A DNA stretch of 64,000 nucleotides from positions 56,272,666 to 56,336,665 of the forward strand of contig CM039179.1 in NCBI GenBank assembly GCA_008360975.2. Direction: 5' to 3'. Below the pieces are notes generated by a model. That model made no database searches, was not told where the DNA came from, and saw nothing but the letters and a program-made list of their open reading frames with translations. Each line of letters starts with the position of its first letter. Within the stretch, counting starts at the first letter, position 1. This DNA comes from Lichenostomus cassidix (lineage: Eukaryota; Chordata; Aves; Passeriformes; Meliphagidae). Below, in pieces: positions 36,657 through 48,400 of the stretch. The position numbers and the translations under genes were made by a program.

Positions 36657-37208
36657 TCATTGGGTTTGCCTGGCCAAACTTTGGTAGTGACGTGGCTACA
36701 GGGGTGGTTTCTTTGAGAAGCTGCCAGAAACTTCCTTCATGTCCAGCTGAGACAATCCCTGGATGCTCCAAAAATGGATGTGCCACTGGCTGAGACTGGG
36801 ACAATTGAAAATGGTAATAGTGCCTCTGTGATAACAGATTTGAGAAGAAAGGAAAAAACAAAAGTTGTTGCAGAGTTGTATTTGCATCCAGAGAATAGGG
36901 GAGTGAGAACATGAGAGGAAAAGCTCTGCAGGCAACAAGGTCAGTGGAGAAGGAGAGACAGGAGGTGCTCCAGATATTGGAGCAGAGATTCTTCTGCAGG
37001 CCATGGTGCAGACCATGGTGAGGCAGCTGTGCCCCTGCAGCCAATGGAGGTCCATGACAGTGCAGAGATCCACCTGCATCCCATGGAGGAGCTCCATACT
37101 GGAGAAGGTGGATGCCTGGGGAGAGACTGTGACCTCATGGGAGACCCAAGGAGAGAGCCCACACTAGAGCAGCCTGTCCTTGAAGGGCTTCACCCTGTGG
37201 AAGAGTGA

Positions 37209-37213
37209 CCCAC
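37209..37213. repeat. Target site duplication, left (cccac)
   Basis: Five bases immediately before the TG of the inner LTR, repeated at 37674-37678. Confidence 0.85.
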
Positions 37214-37673
37214 TGTATTGGTTTGAAAACAAACCAGTGGGAGATCACAAGTCAAGACTGAAATTAAAAATAAGTGAAATAATACAAGGAAAAGCACTGA
37301 CAAAGTCAGATACAACCTAACACCCTGTTAGGGTGGTAGTAGCAGTCTAACTGAAGTAGTTCAGTTCAAGCAGTGATCCTGTGAAGGTCTAGTCTCCAGC
37401 TGAAGATCCAGCTCTCATCCTCTGGGAACCCAGTATACAGGTCTAGCTCAGGCAGTTCCAAGGCCAGGTTATATCCAGGTGGGAACACCTGGCTCCTCCC
37501 TCCTGGGTGGAGCATCTCACAATAGGATGAGATAGATCCATGAGTCATGTGGTGGGTCTCTCATGGCCCATTGTCTGTCATCTGGGGTGGGTCATTAGCA
37601 GCTGATAACAGCTAATGGCCCACAGCTGGTGGTAATAGAATACTTAAATGCATCTATAGTGCAGCCTAGGACA
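37214..37673 (-). mobile_element. Solo LTR, antisense, nested inside another LTR
   Basis: The insert is 460 bp, begins TGTATTGG and ends AGGACA on the plus strand, so it has the TG...CA ends of retroviral integration. It is flanked by the perfect 5-bp duplication cccac. The host LTR sequence resumes directly after it (cccacgctatggcagtttg). On the minus strand a TATA-like ggatataacc lies near 37468-37476, which suggests minus-strand transcription. No canonical AATAAA was seen. No internal retroviral genes are present, so recombination between LTRs has left a solo copy. Confidence 0.85.
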
Positions 37674-37678
37674 CCCAC
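37674..37678. repeat. Target site duplication, right (cccac)
   Basis: Matches 37209-37213 exactly. Confidence 0.85.
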
Positions 37679-37961
37679 GCTATGGCAGTTTGAGGGGGAC
37701 TGTTGCCCATGAGATGGACTCACCCTTGAGAAGTTTATGGAGAACTGTCTCCTGAGAGAAGGACCTCACAGTTCAGCAGGGGAATGACTCCTCTCCCTGG
37801 GCAGCGGGAGAAACAACAGGTGATGAACTGACCATAACCCCATTCTGTGCCTTCTTGCACCTCCGGGGTAGGAGATGGAGTTGAGAAGGAGTGAGGGTTG
37901 GGGGCAAAGTGTTTTGAGGGTTTTATTTTACTTCTCATTATCCTGCTCTGCTTTTGTTAGT

Positions 37962-37967
37962 AATAAA
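37962..37967 (+). promoter_or_regulatory. Polyadenylation signal of outer LTR
   Basis: AATAAA in gtaataaactaaatt, at the position expected for the R region of this LTR family. Confidence 0.6.
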
Positions 37968-38155
37968 CTAAATTAATTCTAATTTTAATTCTAGCTTGTT
38001 TTTCCCGTGATGGTATTTGGTGAGTGACCTCTCCCAGTCCTTATCTCAACTCATGAACCCTTTGTTATATTTTCTCTCCTCTCTCCAGCTGTGGAGAAGA
38101 GTGATGGAGAGGTTTTAGTGGGTGACTGGAATCCAGTCAGTGGCTACCCACTACG

Positions 38156-41100
38156 TTTTTCTTTATGTTACTTCTGTGCAAAAAACTAGACAATGATGTA
38201 GCAAAATGCCACATGCTTCCCAGTATTTTCTCCCCAAGAATTGTTCCCTAAGAAGAATTCTTCATCCCTTAGAATGATTTTTTTTTTCAGATCAGCTGTG
38301 ATTCATGGGCACCAGTATGACTGACAGCTCCCTGGAAGTCTTTGGGCTCAGCCTTTTGGGTAAAGTAGTAAAGTTGCACGACTGGAAGCTATATTTCTGA
38401 GAGACTGCTAGGTATTAGGTCAGTGTTCTCCATAATTTCCAGGTATTACTGGGAAATACTTTCTCTAAATCAGCCTTTACAGGGTCCTATGTCAGAAATG
38501 CAGAAATGCAATTAACAGATCTCCCTGTGAACTGACTCATAGTGGGGCAGCTTACATGGGCAGAAAAAGGTAAGGATTGATGAATTTGTCTTTAGACCTT
38601 GTAAAGAGAATGGGGAAGAGTGCCAGATGGCCAAGAGAAAGATATAAGGAGTCTGTTATGCTTAAGACTAACAAGTGATCCAGAGGGTAATGTTTCCTTA
38701 AGGCATAATCAAGCATTCAGGAGACAGATGGTGGAAAGAGTAGGGAGTCAAGACAGTTCTAATTAGTCCAACACCATATGGAGTTGCTTCTTTTCTAGAA
38801 GCTCAACCTTCTAGACAGGCCTGTGGGTTTAGCTACTGGACATCCCAGAGATCTTTGAAAGTGTTTAATGACTCACAACCAACCCATTTGCCCAGATTTT
38901 TATTTTACAGAAATAAGTGGATGATGTTACGTATGGGAAGCTTGATGTTTAAATTTCCAATATGAAACTAAGATGTAGCTGGACTGGGACCAAAGAACCA
39001 AGATATTAGAAGAATTCCTAAGTCTGGTATAGCTAGAGTCTACAGAGGTCCCTGAAATATTGTTTCATTTTGTTTTCATTCATAAAAACTCATCTTATTT
39101 CCAGCCATCACGTAGGAGGAAGTATTGCAATTCTGCTGCTATTATATAGATGGGCTGTACTCCTGTTTTACAGGGTGTTTTGGCCACTGCGATCATCTCC
39201 TTTATCACTACTCCCAAAAAGCAAATGATGTCTTCTGTGTCTTAATTGTATTTATCTGTACTTTTATCCTTTTTTTTATTTTGTTCACAAAGTCCCACAC
39301 CATCTGTACGTGCTGGAAAAGACAATGGCTTTTAGTCCTGGGAGAATATGAAAGAGAATTCCACTAGAGAGTATAGCTACAGTTTAGGTTAGATTGCAGG
39401 GCAGACAGGAAGGGACACTTCTAATGGGTGGGAACAGTGGGTAAAATAGGGAGAGTAAGATGTATGAAATCAGGATCTCCCAAGTCACATCTGGAAGCAG
39501 CACAGTACAGCAGGTTAATTCTGTTAAATGGAATCCTCATCAATGCCTTCAAAATGAACATGTCTTCTATATGCATCAAGAAAATATTAATTAAAAAATT
39601 ATTGTTATATTTTTCCCATACCACTTGCAGCCATGAGAAACATTGAAAACATGTAGATCTTCTTCAGAAACAGAAAAGTAGATTTCTCCCACTACCTCAT
39701 ACTTGTATATGTGTTGTCAGTTGAATTTTAAATAAAACTATTATATCTTGCAGAAACTGATGTTTAAGTCCTAATATGTCCCAGAAATATTCTTCTCATC
39801 ACTGACAAGTGGGTAAGTGCATTTGTCGAACCTTGTCCTCTACCTGAAATAATAAATACAGAATCCAAATCACCTAGCATTCTGATGCCAGAAAAATACA
39901 TTGGCATTCATCTTTACATGTTTGGTATCCTAGTGTCTTTCAGTATATCTTTTTAGCTGGCTCCTTGAACTTCTGCACAAAACAAGACAGACTGCATCCT
40001 TGCTGTTACTAATGACCTACTGCTTATTTTTTCCTTAATTTATATTTTAAAAAAGGATTTTCATTTTTTCACTCCCTATATTGAAAAAAAAAATTCTTAT
40101 AAACCTAATCTTATAATTTCCATATATGCATTAAACTTAACCTAAATGTTTATAAACTGGTCATTTTAAAGACAGAAAATTATTTTTAGTGGAGTTTTGG
40201 TGACTCCTTTTCCTATTCAACTTTCTTTACATACTGCAAGACATCATTACAAATAAATGCATACTGTTTCATTTTGGGAGTTATCAACTGGCACTCAGAA
40301 TCTGAGGCAGTCTCTGGGTCACACATTCTGCAAAGATAACACTCATAAGCTCTGGGTGAAATTACCTTCTTTTATTTCTTCTGTTAGCAAATTCAGACCT
40401 TAAGGAGTGATCTAGGCTGCTATTCTTTTCATCTCCAAGTCCAAAGCTTTACTATCCCCTAAAGCTCTATCTCTGTTCAGCTACTCTGTAAAGCAGTTGA
40501 GAGAGGCAATGAGTAACAAGAGCTGAAGTGCCAGCATTGTGTAGGTGACACAGCACCAGCATTACACAAAACATAAACCCTAGTGTTTCTCAAAAATCAC
40601 AGTACTCCTTTGAAACTGACCCTGATTGAAGAGCAATTAAAAGCATAGAGAAAAGCAAAAATTATGGTCTTAAGAGAAATATTTGTGCTCTATCAGTCTC
40701 TATGGGATGAAGTTGACTTGCAGTTTCAGTACATTTGCCCATTATTCAGAATTTGATCTTGTCACTGTGACATCTTTATTGACAAATGTTTTAAAGGAAT
40801 TAACTGTAAGGGAATATCTGTACAACATGACTCATTTTAAGTTAGGTGTGTACCTAACCTAATCATCTAGACTCCGCAGATAGTCAGCAGGGAGATGTAC
40901 CTCCAGAGTACAACTGATGCCATTCCCATCTTGCTCAACACAGTAATTCAGATTCTGTATCTGATTCATTTTTTCTATTGTAATGTGTCTTGCAATTTAA
41001 AAATCCATTTGACTGGTTAAAAATACTGTGCTCTTCAACATGGATGTTAAGTACCTAAGTAACCACACTGTAGAAATAAATGTCTTTTCTTTTTCATTTC

Positions 41101-42757
41101 TTTTGCCTTCAAGCACAACACTTCTGGATCACCTGATCCTACCTGCTCTCTCTGTGGATTAGCTATTCATGATCCTCAATATATTGTTGTCTCTTCAATA
41201 TGTCATCTTCATTAGCAAACTCCTCATTTCTGCAGAAAAGTACTGCCCTGGTGCTTGCACAAGGGCAGATAGTTTGCCCCTGCTTATCATGAGGTGTGCA
41301 GTACTTGGTGGCAGCTCATCTTTCATTATGATGGACAGGAATGAAGTGTACTGGAACATAACAATTATAGCCTTGTAAGGTGGAGAAGAAAACAAACTCA
41401 GAAAATCTGTAACTGTTGGGGCTATTTGAAAGTTTTTCTCCCAAGATGGGCATGAAGGGTTTGACTATAAAAAACGTGAAAAAAATTTGAGGGAAGATGA
41501 AAAGAGTAAGTAGAGAGGCTGTGTGTATATGTCCATATTGTTGGAGAATGAAGACTTTGTAGCACCTAAAATCAATCCAAACACCTCAGATAAAACATTG
41601 CTTTAACCCATTGATGCTTGAAATGCATTTTATTTTATCCTATTATTCTCTCTTTTGAGACAAATCATTGCAAATTTCATTGGTATTTCTCTTTTCCTGA
41701 ATTCTGTTTTATAAATGGTATTTTACTTTATTTTTTTGTGTGTGTGTGTTTTTCTTCTTTTTAAATGAATTATTCATTAAGCATTAAGTTTGGGAGTGAA
41801 ATTAGTTTCAATAAAAACTAAAATACATAATCATATTTTTCATCATAATTACTAAATGTAATGATTGTTTAGAACTCTGAATGTTAAGTCAGGAAAACTT
41901 TTAACTCACATACCAAATATCTCACATATTTAACTACTATTTAGGCCAGGTTTTCTACAGAGATTTTTTGTAAAACTATTCTTCAACAACAGATTTCTGG
42001 GGTTATACTTCATTCCCATTCAACTCCCAACTTTAAGAAGAATTCCAATACAAAGAGCATATTTGAAGAGCTAATGAAAGACATTGCTGGAAAAAAATGA
42101 AAATAAAGTTTTGGGGTTTTTCTCAGGAATAAACTAATTTACCACCAGTAGGAGTTTGTCCCTGTCTATTCACTACATTATTAACAGAAATTATCTTTTC
42201 TTAAATTAGCTATCTCTGTTGTCTTTATGTTAAAATCCTTCTTTTGAATGTCAGATACTAATTCATTAGGCCTTGCCTGTGAATTTCCTTTAATTCCAAT
42301 GAAAACAGAAATGCACAGGATTGTAGAAAATGAGATCACTTTTTCACTGGAAAGTTAAGGGGGTTAATAGGTGAAATTATTTTGCCATTAGTTTTTAGCT
42401 GCACTAGCTCTGCTTTATCAGTCAGAGGGGACAATGATCTGTTGAATCTCCATTTCCTTGTCTGATGTCCCAGGAGAACCATTGCAGGGTCAATACAACT
42501 TATTTTCTGGAGTGGACTGAGGCTCCTTTGTGAAGGTTTTTTTAAACCTGCTGGGAAAAAATACTCCTTCTGTAAGCAATCATTTTTTGAAACATTTATC
42601 TGTCTGTATGTGCTAACACTTTTTCATAAACTAAACCTGACTGCCAGCTGTACAGAAAGGAACTGTCATACAAAAATGAAATGTTTGATACATGGCAATG
42701 TGTTTTATGTAGATTTTTTTTCCCCTGAGTGTATGAAGAGAAAGATGTTGATAAATC
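38156..42757. other. Non-coding DNA
   Basis: No recognisable gene or major repeat over 4.6 kb. A (GT)6 run sits at 41738-41749. Open frames at 39125-39367 and 41169-41395 lack splice context and have partners open on the other strand. Confidence 0.5.
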
Positions 42758-42895
42758 GTAGTGAGTTCAGTGGAGGACGACCACAATGGGACAGGATGGA
42801 GCACTTGTCCTGCCCGGAGAAGGTTAGGGACAGAGGCTGATGCTGTCTGGAGAAAAGATGGTTGTGGGGGAACTCCACAGCAGTCCTCCAATCAA
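42758..42895 (+). mobile_element. CR1-type LINE fragment
   Basis: gagttcagtggaggacgacc, gatggagcacttgtcctgcc and tggagaaaagatggttgtgg followed by gggaactccacagcagtc match, in order, an avian CR1 subfamily in sense orientation. Both ends are missing; about 140 bp survive. Confidence 0.7.
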
Positions 42896-43851
42896 AGGAA
42901 ATGGAAACTTCTCAAAAGCATCAGTGAAGAAATAGTAGTGTACAATACCTCATGTATTGTTCAATAGCTATGTTTTTTTTCTGAGTTTTACTAAAAATTT
43001 TAACCAGCATGAGTTCAATGAGTTCGGTGTTAAAAATAGATTATTTTATTAGCATTCAGAAAAATATTTGGTTTGGGCATTGGGAAGAAAAAAGAGAAAG
43101 GCCTAAAAAGCAAAATAGCAGAAAAGAAATTCTACTGTTGCAAACATTGAATAGTAAAACTGTCAGTTTTGTCAGTCAAGGTGTGAAGTTAATTGTCCTA
43201 GGAATGTTTCTGATAGCTGCCCCTATATAACATTAATGTAAACTTACTTTGAGAGTACAATTTATTTTTAACAATGGCTTAATCATATGAGTTTTACACA
43301 GTGATATTTTCCATCTGCAATTACTGAATTGTCTGCCCACTATGTTGTCCATTTTTCCGCTGTAGTTTCAAGTTTATCCATGAGAAGATGAGAAAAACTC
43401 ATGTCAGGGGTATTGAAAGTACACAGAAAGTAGGTCTGGGTAAATGGTTTGGAAAAAATCCAAATTTTATCATGCATGAAAAGCACAGAGCACAGAAATA
43501 ATAAAAATAATAAAAAAAAATTCTTATGCTGTTTTAGACATCCTGTGTGCCCAGATTTATCTGAATACCAAACCCAAGTATCTTGGGTGAATGATCATTG
43601 CTTCATAAAGCTTCTAGTCTGGATTTAGCTTGCCTTCATGCAACCATGCAATGACACAAAATGTCATATGTGATGGATATGCCTTTAAGAAAAACACAAA
43701 AGAACACAGAAACAGCATTATGAAGTTTCCTCCACATGGTTTTTATTCATTTGTCATCCATTCTGAACATTGATGAAAATAACAGAAAATCCATGAAGGT
43801 CTTTGATCTTTGGAGGGAGGTTTTGGGAAAAAAGAAGCTTTACTAAGAATT
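42896..43851. other. A+T-rich non-coding DNA
   Basis: Nothing recognised. Confidence 0.5.
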
Positions 43852-43915
43852 GCAGAATCATAATATCATTTAGATTGGAAAAGACCTCTAAGATCATTGA
43901 GTTATCATCCTCTGT
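43852..43915 (-). mobile_element. CR1 LINE 3' fragment (antisense)
   Basis: gcagaatcataatatcattt followed by agattggaaaagacctctaa and gatcattgag matches the reverse complement of an avian CR1 3' terminus. Similarity is lost after about 65 bp. Confidence 0.75.
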
Positions 43916-45446
43916 CTTTCCATTCCTCACTTTCTTGAACACGTATCTCAACTGTAAGTGAATTTGAGATATGATGGCCTTTTTGAATGAGATATGGCAA
44001 GGAGTAACTTTCAAAGCTCTTAGGACTGAAATCTTGTGCCTTACTTAAAACCCAAGCAATGCAACAACACATGGGAATATTTGAGACTGAATCCTCTGCT
44101 CAGTTCAGCAATTCTGTGTGACACAGACTCCGAGTGATATTCATATGGCTGCTTTTTATTTAGCACCACCACAGGTTGGCTTGCAGTGCAGCAAGAGCAT
44201 TTCTGCCACCATCACAGCATTCTGCTGGCACATGGGATCCTTTCCATGCTTGTCAAGTTCTGCCTTTGACGTCCACAATTCAGGAAGACTGTGGTTTATA
44301 GTGTGTCACAGCATTTGTCTCTGTGAATTCTCTTTCACAGTAGAGAGACAGTAGGTCTGTCACTTTTGAGGAAAATTATTCCTACTCTCAGTGGGACTGA
44401 ACATTTCTAACTTGGTGATTGTGCCAAAAAAATGCCTCTAAAGAGTGTTTGAAAATGTTTATCAAGCACCTTAGCAGGACCTCTTGCCATTATTTCCATC
44501 CTATACTCATGGAATCTACCATGAAGATTACGTGAAAGGCAATTTCCAGGACCCTTTCCTGGATTTCAGTCCTGAACTGCACTCCTGAAAGGAAGAGATG
44601 GGTGCACATCACAAAGAAAATGGTTAATAGTTAATGAGCTGGGTAGGAGCACTTTATTTAGTCACTAATAAGTCACTTACAGAAATTGTAGCACCTGATT
44701 TAAGCCATACCTTAAATGCACAGATTATTGAATCACACACTTACTGAGTTGCAATTTAAGACAAACAGCTACGTTTTTTCAAACACATTAAATTGTTGTA
44801 TGCATATTACCTTATGCATACAGTTTATAACTATTTTAATTATAAAACTCTTAGAAACTCTTGTGATAAGCAATTTCAAGTCAAGTCAAAAGATCATTAC
44901 TTTGGTATTAGTAGAGTTGGCAAGAAAACAGAAATTGCTATCTATTGAGAAATTCTTACATTTTGAATAATAGCAATTCCCTTTGAAAATAGAGGTCAAT
45001 GTTTAAAGGCATTTTATGGATTCAAAGGTCTTAAATGTTTTGCTTTGGGAAAGATTGATGTAACCGTTCAAAACATTAAACCACTGCAGTATGTTTTTAA
45101 ATTTTAAGTATGATTAATATATATCACATATTAAGTATAAGGACTGAAATTGCATATCTTATTTTTACTTTCAACTACATATGTCAAAGAAACTGAAACA
45201 TATGTATCAAACATTTTTTATCATCAGGGCATTTTTTAAAATCAGCTTCATCTCTTTATTTTCCTTTGCTTTGTTCCCCCTATTAATTGCTAAAATTAGT
45301 CAGTAATGCACTGATCCTCAGAAAAATGTGTTTTGTAATAGGTATGGAGGACATTTGAGCAGGTGGAAAATGAAAATGGGAAAAAAACAACTTGAATTAC
45401 CTCCCTGGATAGTAAGTACAGTCCTTGCAAGTATAAGGCACTAGCT
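43916..45446. other. Non-coding DNA
   Basis: A G+C-richer patch at 44100-44350 has an open 78-codon frame without hallmarks. No other feature. Confidence 0.5.
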
Positions 45447-45570
45447 GTGCCTGTCTGGAGTACTATACACAATTCAGGTCAAGTTCAAAAAATATTGGCT
45501 CAGACTGATCACTAATATGATAAAAGGTTTGGAAAACCTTTTATGTTGGAAAAAACTTCAGTGAAATGAA
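45447..45570 (+). mobile_element. Ancient CR1-like LINE fragment
   Basis: ctgtctggagtactatacac, aattcaggtc and gataaaaggtttggaaaacc are in the same order as in turtle-type CR1 ORF2 (ctggagtactgtg ... attaaaggtttagaaaacc). The copy is strongly diverged, so old, and may continue weakly to about 45690. Confidence 0.65.
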
Positions 45571-47794
45571 AGTGGATCTATTTTAGCTAAATAATAAATT
45601 TCAACAGAATAATAGAATATAGATTGTCAATTAATAATGTCTGTTCATAAATTACAAGAAGGTTCTTAATATCTGAATGTTTCACTATTTCAAGTATGAG
45701 TCATTAGAACACAGCTGAGCAGAAACGTATTTTTAAGTTGTAGTTTCCTAAAGCTGGGATGAAATTTTGTGATATATTTGCTTACAAATGCAGGGATTAA
45801 ACTAAATATTCCATGGTCTCTGGGAGATGCTTCGTTAAGTTCCCTGAGGTCTTTTTAAAGGAAGCAATACTCTTGTCTGGCTTGCAAGTTTTCTTTATAT
45901 GAAAGATAGGACAGAAGGGGCATTTCTGATAGGGAGGTAAGGAGCTAAAAACTGCAACCATTAACTTAAAAGCACTCCCAAATCCAGTAATATAGGGATA
46001 GCCATTAAATGCTTTTCTAGTTCTATATGCTACATTCTCATGTTGCTAAAGGATGGTGTTTCCAAGCATGCCAGCTGAGGAGTATTTTAAATGAAGTCTT
46101 TAAACAGCAATGTGGTGAGAAGGCAATCTGCTGTGTTAACACCTCTGTTGTTAAAAGATAAGGTCATATTTCTCATTGTGACTTTAATGGCCGCTTCTTA
46201 CTCTGTGTTTCCGCTCCCTGTGTGGTCTGTACTTATATCTGCTACTTTAATAACTACAGCAAATTTTTACTATGACCATTAGCACAGTAGAACAAATGCA
46301 GCATGGAAATACTGCTAAATTATTTCTCGATTAATGTACCACCAGCAAATTTGCTTGTTCTCTTATTATTGAGTCTATATCCTTTATCCAGAAAGCATAA
46401 TTTCTAATTTCCATCTTGCATTTATTTTATCTCTGAAATCTTACTGAGTTGGCCAACATGCCAATAATAACATATGGGCAATAAAACAGGAAGTCACCTT
46501 TAAAAGTCATATATCTTTACCTTTTCTTTATTTTTATTGTTATGTTGGATTATGAGTTAAGTTGAAACTGGGGAAAATGGAAAGTGACACCTTTGATTTT
46601 TTACTTCCTTAAAGACAGTAAAAGATTAGGCATTTCTTAGTGTTGTTTTTGGGGGCTCTTTTCCATTATAAAAGTTATTGCTTTTTAAATTATTTGTTTT
46701 CATTGAGTTATTCTTTGCCTCTCAATCTACTCAGAGTGAATTCAGATTCATATACTCTGTGGATGCAAAGAACCATTATGATTATCTATTCCAAACACCT
46801 GCATGGCAGCCCATAAAATCTGAACCGATACTTCATGCATCAAGTTCCTATCTTCTGTTTGAGAGACAACAGATCTTTTAGAAAGACACACAGTTTTGAT
46901 TTAAAGTCTTGAGTCTCTCTGACTAATGTTTGCACCTTTCTAAGACTTGCAGGCTTGAAAACATGCTGTAAGTAAATGGGATCTTGATGTTCCACCTCCA
47001 CTGACTTTCATGTTAGAATTATGCAATTAAAATTGACTTTCACTGTATTTTTCATGTACTCAAAAAAGGAAAAAAACTCTTGCAGGTACTTCAGGTTAAC
47101 AAAAAATATTAAAGAATGAGTGATAGTATCTGCACGAAACAGAATATATGTAATATAATATTTCTGAACAAAAAAAAAAAAAACACCTACCAAAAAGCCT
47201 TTACAGTTATAGCTACTTCAGACACAAAGCCTGGCTGACAAATTACAAGTGAGAGTTGGTCAGAAAGCCCACCTTGATCTTTGTCCTTCTTCCTTTGATT
47301 GCTAAATTGCACGAAGTAGATAAACACTTCCATCAGTTCTGCCAATCCTTCCTATAAGATTGTACTTACATAGTTTTTTGTGAATAATCAAAGGAAATAT
47401 CTGAAAATTTTGTGAAAGTGAACTTTTTTTGGTGCTCATTAAGACGCATGGCAAAAACTTATGAGTAGATTTCTGTTCTTCAGAGATAAAATAATTTATA
47501 TTAAACAAAAACAAATATACAAACAAAACCTAAAATAAACTAAGTCAACTTGAGAAAAAGTCATTTTGCCTCATGATGAACCTTATTTTGGAAAGCACAC
47601 GTTTTTTCAGATGAAAGGAAGAACAAAGCTTGCTTTCATTCAGGATGAAATTAAAGCTTTTATATACAAGAGTCTTGCTAAATCTGTTGAGAAGAAGGAA
47701 TGATATTTTTTGTCTAACTACAAATCTAATGAGATATTAATATACCCATTTTCTTTATCTATGGAGGAAAAGGTGACATTTAGGGAGTGATTAG
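45571..47794. other. A+T-rich non-coding DNA
   Basis: No recognisable feature apart from a 13-base A run at 47170-47182. Confidence 0.5.
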
Positions 47795-48400
47795 TCATAG
47801 AAAGCGTTGATAAAAGAAGCTCTGAGAGATCACCCAGCCTGCCCCTCAGTCCAAAGCAGGATTAGCTACCAGAATGTCATGTCTGATTGATACCTCCTCA
47901 GTCTGATCTAAAATGCTTTCAAAAACAGGGTGTTTACGAGATCTTTAAGAAACACATCCTAAAGTTTCACTGCTCTTACTGTTGCAAATTATTTTCTATA
48001 CATCTGAGCTACATACAGCTCAGATGTTTCAATTGCCTCTCCAGTTGTTCTGCCTCCAGCTTGCTGGGCTCATTGCTGGCCACTGCATTTCAGCTAAGGC
48101 TAGAGCAGTGCTGAGTAAGCACAAGGATTACTGGCTGTGTTCTGCAGAGGATGCTCTGCTTGTACATGGCAGTCTGATATTTGCTTTCTTTGTAACAACA
48201 TGACACAGTTGACTCATGCTCAGAGAGCAATCTGCTATAATTCCCAGATCATCCCCATTTGGCCAGTTGTTTCCCATCTTATGTTTGTGCAGCTGATGGT
48301 TCATACATAACTGGAGTACTTTTCACTTGCCCTTTAATCTGGTAATACTGGATCAAATTCAAATCATCAGCTGTAGCATTCAGTGTTCCTTGGTGACAGC
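47795..48400 (-). mobile_element. Ancient CR1 LINE (antisense)
   Basis: The minus strand of this segment follows the turtle-like CR1 consensus from the 3' end into ORF2. Antisense landmarks are gagagatcacccagcctgcc near 47824, caaaacagg-type blocks near 47920, gttgactcatgctcagagag near 48209, ttcccagatcatccccattt, gtttcccatcttatgtttgt and ctggagtacttttcacttgc. It is interrupted and diverged, and part of the middle (about 48030-48180) aligns poorly. Its similarity to non-avian reptile elements implies that it predates most other repeats here. Confidence 0.75.
48001..48026. repeat. Perfect 10-bp hairpin
   Basis: catctgagct (48001-48010) and agctcagatg (48017-48026) flank a 6-nt loop, inside the ancient CR1. 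Confidence 0.8.

Larger units (their letters stand above)
36657..38155 (+). mobile_element. Endogenous retroviral LTR, sense, split by another LTR
   Basis: Without the inserted 460 bp the element is about 1.03 kb and matches, as I remember it, a common long avian LTR (probably ERVL-type). Landmarks are gggtttgcctggcc at the start, gctacaggggtggtttcttt, the many gcagcccatggagg-like units between 36960 and 37150, gtgatgaactgaccataacc, an AATAAA at 37962-37967, cccgtgatggtatttggtga, and a terminal gtggctacccactac. The terminal TG and CA are mutated, and the flanks tttct and ttttt are only a partial target duplication. No retroviral genes adjoin it, so it is a solo LTR. It is moderately old and was later the target of 37214-37673. 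Confidence 0.8.

Noticed and set aside
36643..37162. Several overlapping frames on the minus strand
   Set aside because: Antisense of the imperfect internal units of the outer LTR.
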